Positions 42,326-50,127 of a stretch of 64,000 nucleotides of DNA are shown in pieces. Positions within the stretch are counted from its first letter, which is position 1. Every line of letters starts with the position of its first letter. Where the stretch lies: positions 124,001-188,000 of the forward strand of contig NZ_CP022999.1 of the NCBI RefSeq assembly GCF_002277895.1. The letters run 5' to 3'. The position numbers and the translations under genes are program-made. Under the pieces are notes generated by a model. That model ran no database searches, had not been told where the DNA came from, and saw nothing but the letters and a program-made list of their open reading frames with translations. This DNA is from Rhizobium sp. 11515TR. Lineage in GTDB: Bacteria; Pseudomonadota; Alphaproteobacteria; Rhizobiales; Rhizobiaceae.

Positions 42326-43384
42326 ATGGCATCGATCGATATTCACAACGTCAAGAAAGCCTACGGCCATGTGCAGGTTCTGCACGATATCGACCTTCGG
42401 ATAAAGGATGGCGAGTTTGTCGTCCTCGTCGGCCCTTCGGGATGTGGCAAGTCCACCTTGCTTCGGATGATTGCCGGCCTCGAGGATATCAGCGGCGGCG
42501 AAATCCGCATTGCCGACAATCGTGTCAACGAGCTGCATCCGAAGGACCGCGACATCGCCATGGTCTTCCAGTCCTATGCGCTTTATCCGCATATGAACGT
42601 TGCCGGCAACATGAGCTACAGCCTACGGCTGCGGAAGGTGGCCAAGGATGGCATTGCCAAGGCTGTCGCCGGTGCGGCATCCAAGCTCGGCCTCGATCCG
42701 CTGCTGGAGCGTCGGCCGAAGGCTCTCTCGGGTGGCCAGCGCCAGCGCGTCGCCATGGGCCGCGCCATCGTGCGGCAGCCGAAAGCCTTCCTGTTCGATG
42801 AGCCCCTATCGAATCTCGACGCCCGCTTGCGCGAGCAGATGCGAGCGGAAATCAAGAAGTTACATGGCGATCTTAAAGCAACGTCGATCTATGTCACTCA
42901 CGACCAGATCGAGGCGATGACGCTGGCGGACCGCATCTTTGCAATGCATGGCGGGGTGATTCAGCAGGTCGGCAGCCCGCTCGAACTCTACGACCGCCCC
43001 GCCAATCTTTTCGTGGCCGGCTTCATTGGTTCACCCGGCATGAACTTCCTTGATGCCACTTACGAGGGCAATGCCGTCAAGCTCAAGGATGGCACGCTCG
43101 TTTTGCTTCCGGAGCCGCTAAAATTGGCAACCGCTGCGAAGGTCACGCTCGGCATTCGCCCGGAACATGTCGTGCTGTCGTCCAATCCGTCCGACATGAC
43201 GGCCAATGTCGAACTCATCGAGCCCACCGGCTTCGGCATCATCCTGCATCTTTCCCTGCACGGCCTTCCGTTCAAGGTATTCACCTTGGATCGCACCGCT
43301 CTGAGCGCGGAGACACAGGTCAACGTCTCCTTCCCGGCACAGCATCTGCATGTCTTCGATGAGGATGGAAAAAGGGCGGCTTGA
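42326..43384 (+). CDS. CUT1-type ABC transporter ATP-binding protein (UgpC/MalK-like)
   Basis: This 352-residue ATPase has Walker A GPSGCGKST, Q-loop MVFQSYALYPHMNV, signature LSGGQRQRVAMGRA, Walker B FLFDEPLSNLDA and the H-loop VTHDQIEAMT. A C-terminal TOBE/OB region follows (GIRPEHVVLS, then the ending AQHLHVFDEDGKR). MalK-like proteins work as homodimers. It is the last gene of the operon and faces the M24 peptidase gene across 21 bases. Confidence 0.93.
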   Translation: MASIDIHNVKKAYGHVQVLHDIDLRIKDGEFVVLVGPSGCGKSTLLRMIAGLEDISGGEIRIADNRVNELHPKDRDIAMVFQSYALYPHMNVAGNMSYSLRLRKVAKDGIAKAVAGAASKLGLDPLLERRPKALSGGQRQRVAMGRAIVRQPKAFLFDEPLSNLDARLREQMRAEIKKLHGDLKATSIYVTHDQIEAMTLADRIFAMHGGVIQQVGSPLELYDRPANLFVAGFIGSPGMNFLDATYEGNAVKLKDGTLVLLPEPLKLATAAKVTLGIRPEHVVLSSNPSDMTANVELIEPTGFGIILHLSLHGLPFKVFTLDRTALSAETQVNVSFPAQHLHVFDEDGKRAA

Positions 43385-43405
43385 CGGTCGCCCCGACTAA
43401 AACTC

Positions 43406-44557
43406 TCAACTCGCAAACGGCTTCGTCGGTCCGCTGGATGGTTGCGTAAACCAACGCGGACCATCCGCCGTCATATAGATGTGATCCTCGAGCCGAATGC
43501 CGAATTTCTGGGGAAAGACGATCATCGGCTCGTTTGAGAAGCACATGCCGGGCGCGAGTTCCGTCGTGTTGCCGCGCACGATGTAAGGCTCCTCGTGAAT
43601 TTCCAAACCAAGGCCGTGACCGGCGCGGTGCGGCAGTCCCGGCAGCTTGTAGTCGGGACCAAGCGAATGTCTCGCCAGCACGGCGCGCGCGGCATCATCG
43701 AGGCTGGAACAAGCGGCGCCCAGCTTTGCAGCGTCGAAAACGGCCTGCTGCGCCTCTCGTTCGATCGCCCATGCATCCTCGAAGGCGCTATCGCCGCTCT
43801 TCAGCTTGTATGTTCGCGTCAGGTCGGAATGATAGCCGTCGATACGGGCGCCCGTATCCACCAGAATGACGTCATCTTCGCCGAGCGTCTGATCGCCATC
43901 TGCGCCGTGCGGCAGGGACGTGGCTTCACCAAAGGACACGATGCAGAAGGTCGAGCCGCCATGGGCGCCAGCCTCGCGATGGCGCCGGTCGATGAATTCC
44001 ACCACTTCCGACGCGCGAATCCCCGGCTTGAGCAAGGCATACGCCTGCTTATGGACGTCCAGTGTCAGGTTCATGGCATATTGAATGAGCGCGATTTCCG
44101 CGGGAGATTTGATCCGGCGCAAGCCGTTGATGAGCGCTCCGCCATTGGCCAGTCTTTCAGTTCCAAGCTCGGTCGCCAACGCGTTGTAGAAATAGAGCGG
44201 CATATTGTCGTCGAGCGCCAAAACGCCTGAATGTCCGAGCGTGCGAGCGATCAATGCCGCACTGCTCTCCTCCTCCTGCCATTCGAGGATTTCGGCCGGC
44301 AAATGCGGCAACGTCTCCACGCGGCTGCGCTCGAAGCCGGGAACGATGTAATAGAGCGCGGTCGGCGTGACGAGTGCGCCCAGAAACCGCTCGCTCGCAT
44401 GCCAGACGAGCCCGGTGAAATATCGCAGGCTTTCCGTCGGCCCGAGCAGCAAACCGGCCAGTCCGTGCGTATCGAGAAGCTGACGAAGCCGCGAAAGGCG
44501 CTGCTGCCGTTCTTCGTCAGTGATCCGCGATACGGGATGTTGCCACGACATTTTCAC
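43406..44557 (-). CDS. M24 family metallopeptidase (Xaa-Pro dipeptidase-like)
   Basis: The 383 residues comprise a creatinase-type N-domain (to about residue 155) and a pita-bread catalytic domain. The five metal ligands can be placed: ILVDTGARIDGYHSDLTRT (two Asp), HRAGHGLGLEIHE (His), FSNEPMIV (Glu) and IRLEDHIY (Glu). Such enzymes hydrolyse Xaa-Pro dipeptides, creatine or similar C-N bonds. It is convergent with the CUT1 importer operon and has its own divergent promoter region upstream; whether it acts on the imported compound is unknown. Confidence 0.88.
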   Translation of the reverse strand: MKMSWQHPVSRITDEERQQRLSRLRQLLDTHGLAGLLLGPTESLRYFTGLVWHASERFLGALVTPTALYYIVPGFERSRVETLPHLPAEILEWQEEESSAALIARTLGHSGVLALDDNMPLYFYNALATELGTERLANGGALINGLRRIKSPAEIALIQYAMNLTLDVHKQAYALLKPGIRASEVVEFIDRRHREAGAHGGSTFCIVSFGEATSLPHGADGDQTLGEDDVILVDTGARIDGYHSDLTRTYKLKSGDSAFEDAWAIEREAQQAVFDAAKLGAACSSLDDAARAVLARHSLGPDYKLPGLPHRAGHGLGLEIHEEPYIVRGNTTELAPGMCFSNEPMIVFPQKFGIRLEDHIYMTADGPRWFTQPSSGPTKPFAS

Positions 44558-44790
44558 TCTCCTTGGTACACTTGGCCTTTGCTGGTTGGCCTCGACACTA
44601 TCGTCGCTGTGAGCAAGATGTCGACAATGAAAATACTGGCATTGCTGCCACTATCCACGATTGTTTGTCGCCATCGCCCACATAGGGTTCGTCGCCCTCG
44701 GCTGCTCTGTCGATCGCTAAATTATCTGACAGCGCGGAATCCCTCCCAATGGTTCACTGTCTTCATCGAAACAAGCGGTGGAGTATCGCC

Positions 44791-45018
44791 ATGCAAGTCG
44801 CAAACATCACAATTTTTTCCGAGCGCAGCCGTGCCGTCCGCAAGGCCCAGCGTACGCCTCTCTCGATCTTCATCGATATAGTGCGCTTCGTTGTGCGCAA
44901 AATCGCCGAGAGAAGAAATCGCAATGCGCTGCTTGAGCTTTCCGACGACCAGCTGAAGGACATAGGGCTTTCTCGCGGGCAAGCCGGAAGCGATGTTCAT
45001 ATTTACAGCCGCTACTAA
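44791..45018 (+). CDS. DUF1127 family small protein
   Basis: This 75-residue protein ends in the DUF1127 (YjiS-like) motif: RRNRNALLELSDDQLKDIGLSRGQA. The N-terminal half carries a basic, partly hydrophobic helix (SIFIDIVRFVVRKIA). Proteins of this family are frequent in alphaproteobacteria and some affect phosphate or carbon metabolism and RNA interactions, but no role can be assigned here. An earlier ATG (44749) is possible; the chosen ATG has GGAG at a good distance. Confidence 0.8.
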   Translation: MQVANITIFSERSRAVRKAQRTPLSIFIDIVRFVVRKIAERRNRNALLELSDDQLKDIGLSRGQAGSDVHIYSRY

Positions 45019-45087
45019 AAATATGAAGCGGAACGTGCTAGGCTCACGCCATGCAACCTGCTGAAGCGGTGGGATGAGGATTTCGGC

Positions 45088-45939
45088 ATGCTACAATTTT
45101 CGACAAGCGTACTGCTGAAGACGAAAAGCGTCCTCATCCGCGATGTCGTCTGCAATGGTGAATGTCGGCACAAGAGCGATGAAGAATGCGCCCATAAGAC
45201 AAGCCTCGTCTATACCTATCGCGGGGTCTTCAAGCGTCACGTCGGCCAAAGCGAGGCCGTTTCGGAAGCCAATCAGGTTGTCTTCTTCAATCGTGGCCAG
45301 GACTACAGGATCAGCCACCCCATCGAGGGTGGCGATTCCTGTCTCGATCTCATGATCGATGAGGCCCTGCTTCACGAGCTCGCGCCAAACGAACAGATAC
45401 AATCCGGCGAAGGCGTCGTTTTCCGCCGCCAGCGCCGTCGTATCGATCCGCGAGCGCAAGCGCTTGTGGCGATGCTTCGTCACGGGCTCAGCCGCAATAT
45501 TGCCGAAAGTCTGGAGGGCGAAACGCTGGCGCTGACGCTGGTGCGCCGTTCGCTCGGCGAGCGCACCTCGCATGAGGCGGGCGCAAGCTTCGGCCGGCAG
45601 AAGCTTGTCGATCGTGCGAAGCTCGTGCTGACCTCCGATCTCGCCCGGCGGTGGACGCTTGCCGAGATTGCCAAGGAGGTCGGCGTCTCGCCGGTGTACC
45701 TCACGCAGGTTTTCCAGCAGGTAGAAGCCATCCCTCTTTACCGCTATCAGCTGCGGCTTCGGTTGGCACGCGCGCTCGATCTCCTCGCTTCCTATGACGA
45801 CCTGACCATGCTCGGGCTTGATCTCGGGTTTTCCAGCCATAGCCATTTCAGCGCCGCGTTCAAACAGACCTACGGCCTGACGCCAGCGGAATTCCAGCGC
45901 TCCGCACAGCTGAAGCCCAAGCTCTACGCGGTTCGCTAA
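45088..45939 (+). CDS. AraC-family transcriptional regulator
   Basis: These 283 residues end in two helix-turn-helix motifs: RRWTLAEIAKEVGVSPVYLTQVFQQ and LLASYDDLTMLGLDLGFSSHSHFSAAFKQTYGLTPAEFQ. The N-terminal domain is cupin-like in pattern (YRGVFKRHVGQSEAV, NQVVFFNRGQDYRISHP) and contains two cysteines (CNGECRHKSDEECAH) that could bind a metal or sense redox state. Its targets are unknown; the neighbouring Cys-rich peptide gene is on the same strand 82 bases downstream. Confidence 0.88.
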   Translation: MLQFSTSVLLKTKSVLIRDVVCNGECRHKSDEECAHKTSLVYTYRGVFKRHVGQSEAVSEANQVVFFNRGQDYRISHPIEGGDSCLDLMIDEALLHELAPNEQIQSGEGVVFRRQRRRIDPRAQALVAMLRHGLSRNIAESLEGETLALTLVRRSLGERTSHEAGASFGRQKLVDRAKLVLTSDLARRWTLAEIAKEVGVSPVYLTQVFQQVEAIPLYRYQLRLRLARALDLLASYDDLTMLGLDLGFSSHSHFSAAFKQTYGLTPAEFQRSAQLKPKLYAVR

Positions 45940-46021
45940 AGATTCCGACAGCGCCGACATGATGATCGGTGCTCTTATGATCCTACCCTGGCAAGGGGAT
46001 CGATCAGGAAAGGATCATGAG

Positions 46022-46183
46022 ATGAAGAGAACCACATGTGCCGCTTGCGATTGCGAACTCGGTGCCGAGACCATCAAGGTCAATCTCGGCGGCAAATCGG
46101 TGGAGGTGTGCTGCGAGGAATGTGCGGCCGCGTTGAAGGAAGCGGATCAATCGACATCTGCTGCTTCCGGAAGCAAGGAATAG
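46022..46183 (+). CDS. Small cysteine-rich metal-binding-type peptide
   Basis: This 53-residue peptide has CAACDCELG followed by VEVCCEECAAALKEA, a CxxC...CCxxC spacing reminiscent of TRASH/YHS-like metal-binding modules. The tail is Ser/Ala-rich. The true start is taken as the ATG at 46022, since upstream residues lack resemblance; GGAAAGGATCATGAG provides a ribosome binding site. It may bind copper or zinc. A strong hairpin follows. Confidence 0.65.
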   Translation: MKRTTCAACDCELGAETIKVNLGGKSVEVCCEECAAALKEADQSTSAASGSKE

Positions 46184-46193
46184 CGAACACTGT

Positions 46194-46226
46194 GGAGAGA
46201 GCCATCGTCAAGCGACGGCTCTCTCC
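46194..46226 (+). terminator. Strong hairpin after the Cys-rich peptide gene
   Basis: GGAGAGAGCC (46194-46203) pairs with GGCTCTCTCC (46217-46226), and three further base pairs lie inside beyond an A-C mismatch. No T-run follows, so termination is likely but not of the textbook type. Confidence 0.6.
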
Positions 46227-46450
46227 ATCTACGACCTGCGATACGCCCCACATGTCGCTTGTCGTTACACCAGAAGATGAACTTTAAGGCGACAATAGAG
46301 GAAATTGTAATGAAGCATTGCTGTCAGGCTATCGGCAAACTTCGTTCGCAATATTCCCCTCGCGGGAAAAATTAAGAAACATATCGACGTATTGCATTCA
46401 TAAGGCCCCATTAGCTTTTGCTGCAGTTACTCGTAGCGAAGGCATTGATT

Positions 46451-47065
46451 ATGAAGAAACGACTTATCGTCGCGGCTTTATTGGCAGCAGCAATTGGCGG
46501 CGCAACCGCTTCGGCTTATGCAGCCGGTGCAGAAATCGCATCCGACCAGCAAAAGCCCGCAGGCGCCGAGACCGCGCAGCCGGGTCCGATCGGCCCACCA
46601 TCGGACGGCTGGTATTTCCAGGACCGCCATCCCGAAGGGCCGATGATGGCCTTTGGCGGCGGCATGCCCATGCCGCCGGGACCTCCGCACAGACCGAATC
46701 CGGCCCTAATGATCGCGGAAAAATTGTCGGCGCTCGAAACCTTGATCGGTGTCCGCAGTAACCAGCTCGATGCCTGGCGGGATTATACCAGCGCCCTGGT
46801 CGATCTCCTCACTCCTGCGAAGAACGAGCTGCCCGACCCGTCGGCAACCGATGACGCCGCCGCGCCCGAGGCCGCCCGTCAGGGTGACGTGCAAGCTCAG
46901 CTTTTCGGAGAGCGCCTGGCCGATCGCGTACTGGATCGCGCCGCCAAGGCCAAGGCTCTCAAGGACAGGGCCGTCGCTCTGCGCAACGTGCTGAACGCCG
47001 ATCAACTCACCAAACTGGGGGACGCGGAGCGATCGCTCGTTCCCGGCCCGCATCCGTTCCACTGA
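46451..47065 (+). CDS. Periplasmic protein of LTXXQ/Spy-like type
   Basis: These 204 residues begin with a signal peptide (MKKRLIVAALLAAAIGGATASAYA). A Pro/Met/Gly-rich linker (AFGGGMPMPPGPPHRP) and a long helical part follow, with LSALETLIGVRSNQLDAWRDYTSAL. The ending, LRNVLNADQLTKLGDAE, resembles the LTXXQ motif of Spy/CpxP-like periplasmic chaperones, though only loosely. ATG 46451 is chosen at the signal peptide start. Hairpins in the 47.1-47.3 kb gap probably end the transcript. Confidence 0.65.
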   Translation: MKKRLIVAALLAAAIGGATASAYAAGAEIASDQQKPAGAETAQPGPIGPPSDGWYFQDRHPEGPMMAFGGGMPMPPGPPHRPNPALMIAEKLSALETLIGVRSNQLDAWRDYTSALVDLLTPAKNELPDPSATDDAAAPEAARQGDVQAQLFGERLADRVLDRAAKAKALKDRAVALRNVLNADQLTKLGDAERSLVPGPHPFH

Positions 47066-47161
47066 TCACCACGACAGACCATTTCTTCTCCGCTTCCAAC
47101 CAACCGAGATCCCCCGGACGCCCCTGTTGGTTGGAAGGAGCGGCCCTTCGCCGGGCCGAAT

Positions 47162-47195
47162 GGTCCGGGAACGCCCCGCCCGGCGCTCCCGGACC
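47162..47195 (+). terminator. Long GC-rich hairpin downstream of the periplasmic protein gene
   Basis: GGTCCGGGA (47162-47170) pairs with TCCCGGACC (47187-47195), and the enclosed bases can pair further. A second short GC-rich hairpin lies just before it (47141-47158). No T-run is present. Confidence 0.5.
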
Positions 47196-47266
47196 GATGG
47201 CGTGTGCGCAGCGCCATCCTTCTTCGCAGAAGAAAAGCGATGGTCTTCCTCATACTCCACGTCTTC

Positions 47267-47286
47267 CTGGCCTCAATTGAGGCCAG
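47267..47286. promoter_or_regulatory. Perfect 20-base palindrome 23 bases before the efflux operon
   Basis: CTGGCCTCAA is mirrored exactly by TTGAGGCCAG. Its position immediately upstream of the outer-membrane efflux gene start suits an operator for a dimeric regulator or a leader hairpin that controls translation. Confidence 0.55.
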
Positions 47287-47309
47287 CGCATAGGATCAAC
47301 AAGCCAGGG

Positions 47310-48800
47310 ATGGAAATCTTGCCGATATGTTTGCGCTCAAACACGGGACCGTCGAATATTGCCATTGCCGCCATAGTCGTCGGAACATTGACAGGCTGTG
47401 TCGTAGGGCCGGATTATAAGACGCCCGACCTAGCCGTGCCGAGACATTGGGGTAGCAAGACGTCGAGGAAAATACAGCCGCCGCAATTGTCGCAATGGTG
47501 GAAACGGCTTCGGGATCCCACGCTGGATGCTTTGATTGAGGAGGCCGTCGCAGGCAATCTCGATGTTGCAACGGCGAAAGCAAAGATACGCGAAGCTCGC
47601 GCGACCTATCGCGAGCAAAGAGGCGCACTTCTTCCGACCGTTGAGGGGACAGCGTCAGCAACGCGCAACCGAACGGCTGCCTCTGACGGCACCCCTGCCA
47701 GCGTCTACAATGAGTACGAGCCGGGATTCGATGCAAGCTGGGAACTCGACCTGTTCGGCGGCAACAAACGTGCCGCTGAAGCTGCGAAATACGGCGTCGA
47801 TGCCGCGGAAGAGGATTTACGCGATACGCTGGTAACGCTCGTCGGGGATGTTGCTTCCTATTATGTTCAGGCCCGTGAGTATCAGGCCCTGCGTGACCTG
47901 GCGCAGCGCACCGGCGTCTCACAGCGAAGGACGGCGGAACTGACACAAGCTGAATTCAAGGCCGGGACAGCGACAGCCATTGACGCTGCGAAAGCAGCAG
48001 GCGAGGCCGCCAGCACTGAGGCGGATATTCCAACCTATGAAACCTCCTATGCGCAGGCAGTTCATAAGCTTGCCGTACTCCTTGGCAAACCGCCAGCAGC
48101 CCTCGACGAACGTCTAAAGACCGGCGGTGCCATCCCACGACCGAAGCTTGATGTCTCGACAGGTATTCCCGCCGATATCCTCTTGTCCCGCCCCGACGTT
48201 CGCAGTGCCGAGCGCCAACTCGCACAATATACCGCCAAGATCGGTCAGGCCGAGGCAGATCGCTATCCTTCAGTCTCGTTGACGGGCAGCATCTCATCAT
48301 CTGCCACAAGCATTTCGGACCTTGGCAAGAAGTCAACTATCGGCTGGTCGTTCGGCCCATCGCTCACCGTACCGATATTCCAGGGTGGTCAGCTCAAGGC
48401 TGCGGTGGATGTCGCCAAGGCACAACGCGATCAATATTATATCGCCTACCAGTCGGCGGTATTGACGGCTATGCAGGATGTCGAAGATGGCATTGTGTCA
48501 CTGACGCAAGAGAGACTGAAAAACGCCAAGCTTGTCGTTTCCGCCGCATCTTATCGCAAGGCGGCAGACTTGTCCCACGAGCTAAATCAGGCCGGCGCAG
48601 TCGATTACCTTAACGTGCTTGATGCGGATCGCTCACTCTACAGCGCCGAAAGTTCGCTTATCCAAAGCACCGCAAATATTGCTTCAAATTACATTTCCCT
48701 CAACAAGGCGCTGGGCGGAGGTTGGGACGGACAGGTCGATGTCTCCGCGCCTGTCGTCGTTGACGCCGATACGGGTCCACATCTGGCCAAGGCCAAATAA
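47310..48800 (+). CDS. NodT-family outer-membrane efflux lipoprotein
   Basis: This 496-residue TolC/OprM-like protein forms the outer-membrane exit duct of a tripartite pump. The signal peptide ends in a lipobox, LTGC near residue 30, then VVGPDYKTPD, the standard NodT/OprM opening. Two OEP repeats follow, with DLFGGNKRAAEAAKYGVDAAEEDLRDT and SRPDVRSAERQL as landmarks. The start at ATG 47310 is chosen by the lipoprotein signal. Four bases separate it from the MacA-like gene. Confidence 0.9.
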   Translation: MEILPICLRSNTGPSNIAIAAIVVGTLTGCVVGPDYKTPDLAVPRHWGSKTSRKIQPPQLSQWWKRLRDPTLDALIEEAVAGNLDVATAKAKIREARATYREQRGALLPTVEGTASATRNRTAASDGTPASVYNEYEPGFDASWELDLFGGNKRAAEAAKYGVDAAEEDLRDTLVTLVGDVASYYVQAREYQALRDLAQRTGVSQRRTAELTQAEFKAGTATAIDAAKAAGEAASTEADIPTYETSYAQAVHKLAVLLGKPPAALDERLKTGGAIPRPKLDVSTGIPADILLSRPDVRSAERQLAQYTAKIGQAEADRYPSVSLTGSISSSATSISDLGKKSTIGWSFGPSLTVPIFQGGQLKAAVDVAKAQRDQYYIAYQSAVLTAMQDVEDGIVSLTQERLKNAKLVVSAASYRKAADLSHELNQAGAVDYLNVLDADRSLYSAESSLIQSTANIASNYISLNKALGGGWDGQVDVSAPVVVDADTGPHLAKAK

Positions 48801-48804
48801 TCTC

Positions 48805-50124
48805 ATGTCGAACACACTCGAACATAAGGCACCGCCGACCGTCAGCCCGAAACGAGCCAAGGATGCAAGCTCTCTTCCCACCAAAGTGCTCCCAAAGCGG
48901 AGCATCAGACCGCGGCACATGCTCTATGCAGGTCTTCTTGCCTTTGCCGCAATCGGCATTCTCTCTTTCCAATACGGCTATTTCGACCGGCAGGCGACAT
49001 CGGCCATCACGGCGCCGGTGACGCGAGGCAATGTCGAGGAAGCCGTGCTCGCATCCGGCACCTTCAGGCCGATCAAGCTGGTCGCGGTCGGCGCACAGGT
49101 CTCCGGTCGGATCACAGCTGTTCATGTCAAGCTTGGCGATACCGTCAAGAAGGACAGCCTTGTTGCCGAAATCGACTCGACCACACAGAGCAACGACCTG
49201 AAGACCGCTCAGGCCTCCCTGGCGAACGTTAGGGCACAGCGCCAGGAAAGCGAGGCCGATCTTGAAAACGCGCAGACGACGCTCGTCCGCCAGCAGACGA
49301 TATTCCGCAACCAGGCAGGCTCCAAGGCGGACCTCGACAGTGCGGAAGCGAACGTTAAGAAGATTACCGCCCAAATTGCAGCTCTCGACGCGCAAATCAC
49401 ATCGGCCGAAGTCGCGGTGGAAACAGCGCGCGCCAATCTTTCCTACACGCACATCACGGCGCCGATGGACGGCACGGTGCTCGCCATCGTCAACCAGCAG
49501 GGCCAAACGGTGAACGCAGCGCAATCGGCGCCGACGATCGTCATCCTCGGACAAGTCGATACGATGATCGTTCGCACCGAGATCTCCGAAGCCGATGTCG
49601 TCAAGGTCAAGGTGGGGCAACCGATTTATTTCACCATCCTTGGCGATCCGAATACCCGGTATGAGGCCACATTGCAGTCGATCGAGCCGGCACCTGAATC
49701 GATCACCAGCGACAGCAGCATCACCTCGTCGTCGACCACAGCGTCATCGAGCAGCAGCACGACATCGTCATCCTCCACCTCGGCGATCTACTACAACGGT
49801 GTGTTTGCAGTGCCGAACCCCGATAATTATTTCCGCACCTACATGTCGGCGGAGGTTCACATCGTTCTCGGACAGGCCAAGAATGTGCTCACCATCCCTT
49901 CCTCCGCCCTGGGCGGCAAATCCGCCGAAGGATCCCGTACGGTTCAGGTCGTGAGCGACGACGGCAAGAGGATCCGCCGCAACGTCATGGTCGGCCTCAA
50001 CGACAACGTCTCTGCCGAAATCCTGTCTGGCCTCTCCGAAGGAGAGAATGTCGTGGTCGGCGAGGCAAGCACTGCGACCACCAAGAGCAGCAGCGGCGGC
50101 CCTCCCCCTCCAATGGGATTCTGA
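48805..50124 (+). CDS. macA: MacA-like periplasmic adaptor of tripartite efflux pump
   Basis: These 439 residues include a cytoplasmic N-tail, one membrane helix near residues 38-55, and a biotinyl-lipoyl-like domain (GNVEEAVLASGTFRPIKLVAVGAQVSGRI). A helical hairpin follows (NDLKTAQASLANVRAQRQESEADLEN...), then the barrel and a C-terminal membrane-proximal domain. A serine/threonine-rich low-complexity insert sits at about 49699-49784 between barrel strands. MacA couples MacB to the outer-membrane duct; ligands include macrolides, peptides or lipid-like molecules. It lies between the NodT and MacB genes with overlaps or gaps of a few bases. Confidence 0.9.
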   Translation: MSNTLEHKAPPTVSPKRAKDASSLPTKVLPKRSIRPRHMLYAGLLAFAAIGILSFQYGYFDRQATSAITAPVTRGNVEEAVLASGTFRPIKLVAVGAQVSGRITAVHVKLGDTVKKDSLVAEIDSTTQSNDLKTAQASLANVRAQRQESEADLENAQTTLVRQQTIFRNQAGSKADLDSAEANVKKITAQIAALDAQITSAEVAVETARANLSYTHITAPMDGTVLAIVNQQGQTVNAAQSAPTIVILGQVDTMIVRTEISEADVVKVKVGQPIYFTILGDPNTRYEATLQSIEPAPESITSDSSITSSSTTASSSSSTTSSSSTSAIYYNGVFAVPNPDNYFRTYMSAEVHIVLGQAKNVLTIPSSALGGKSAEGSRTVQVVSDDGKRIRRNVMVGLNDNVSAEILSGLSEGENVVVGEASTATTKSSSGGPPPPMGF

Positions 50125-50127
50125 CGT

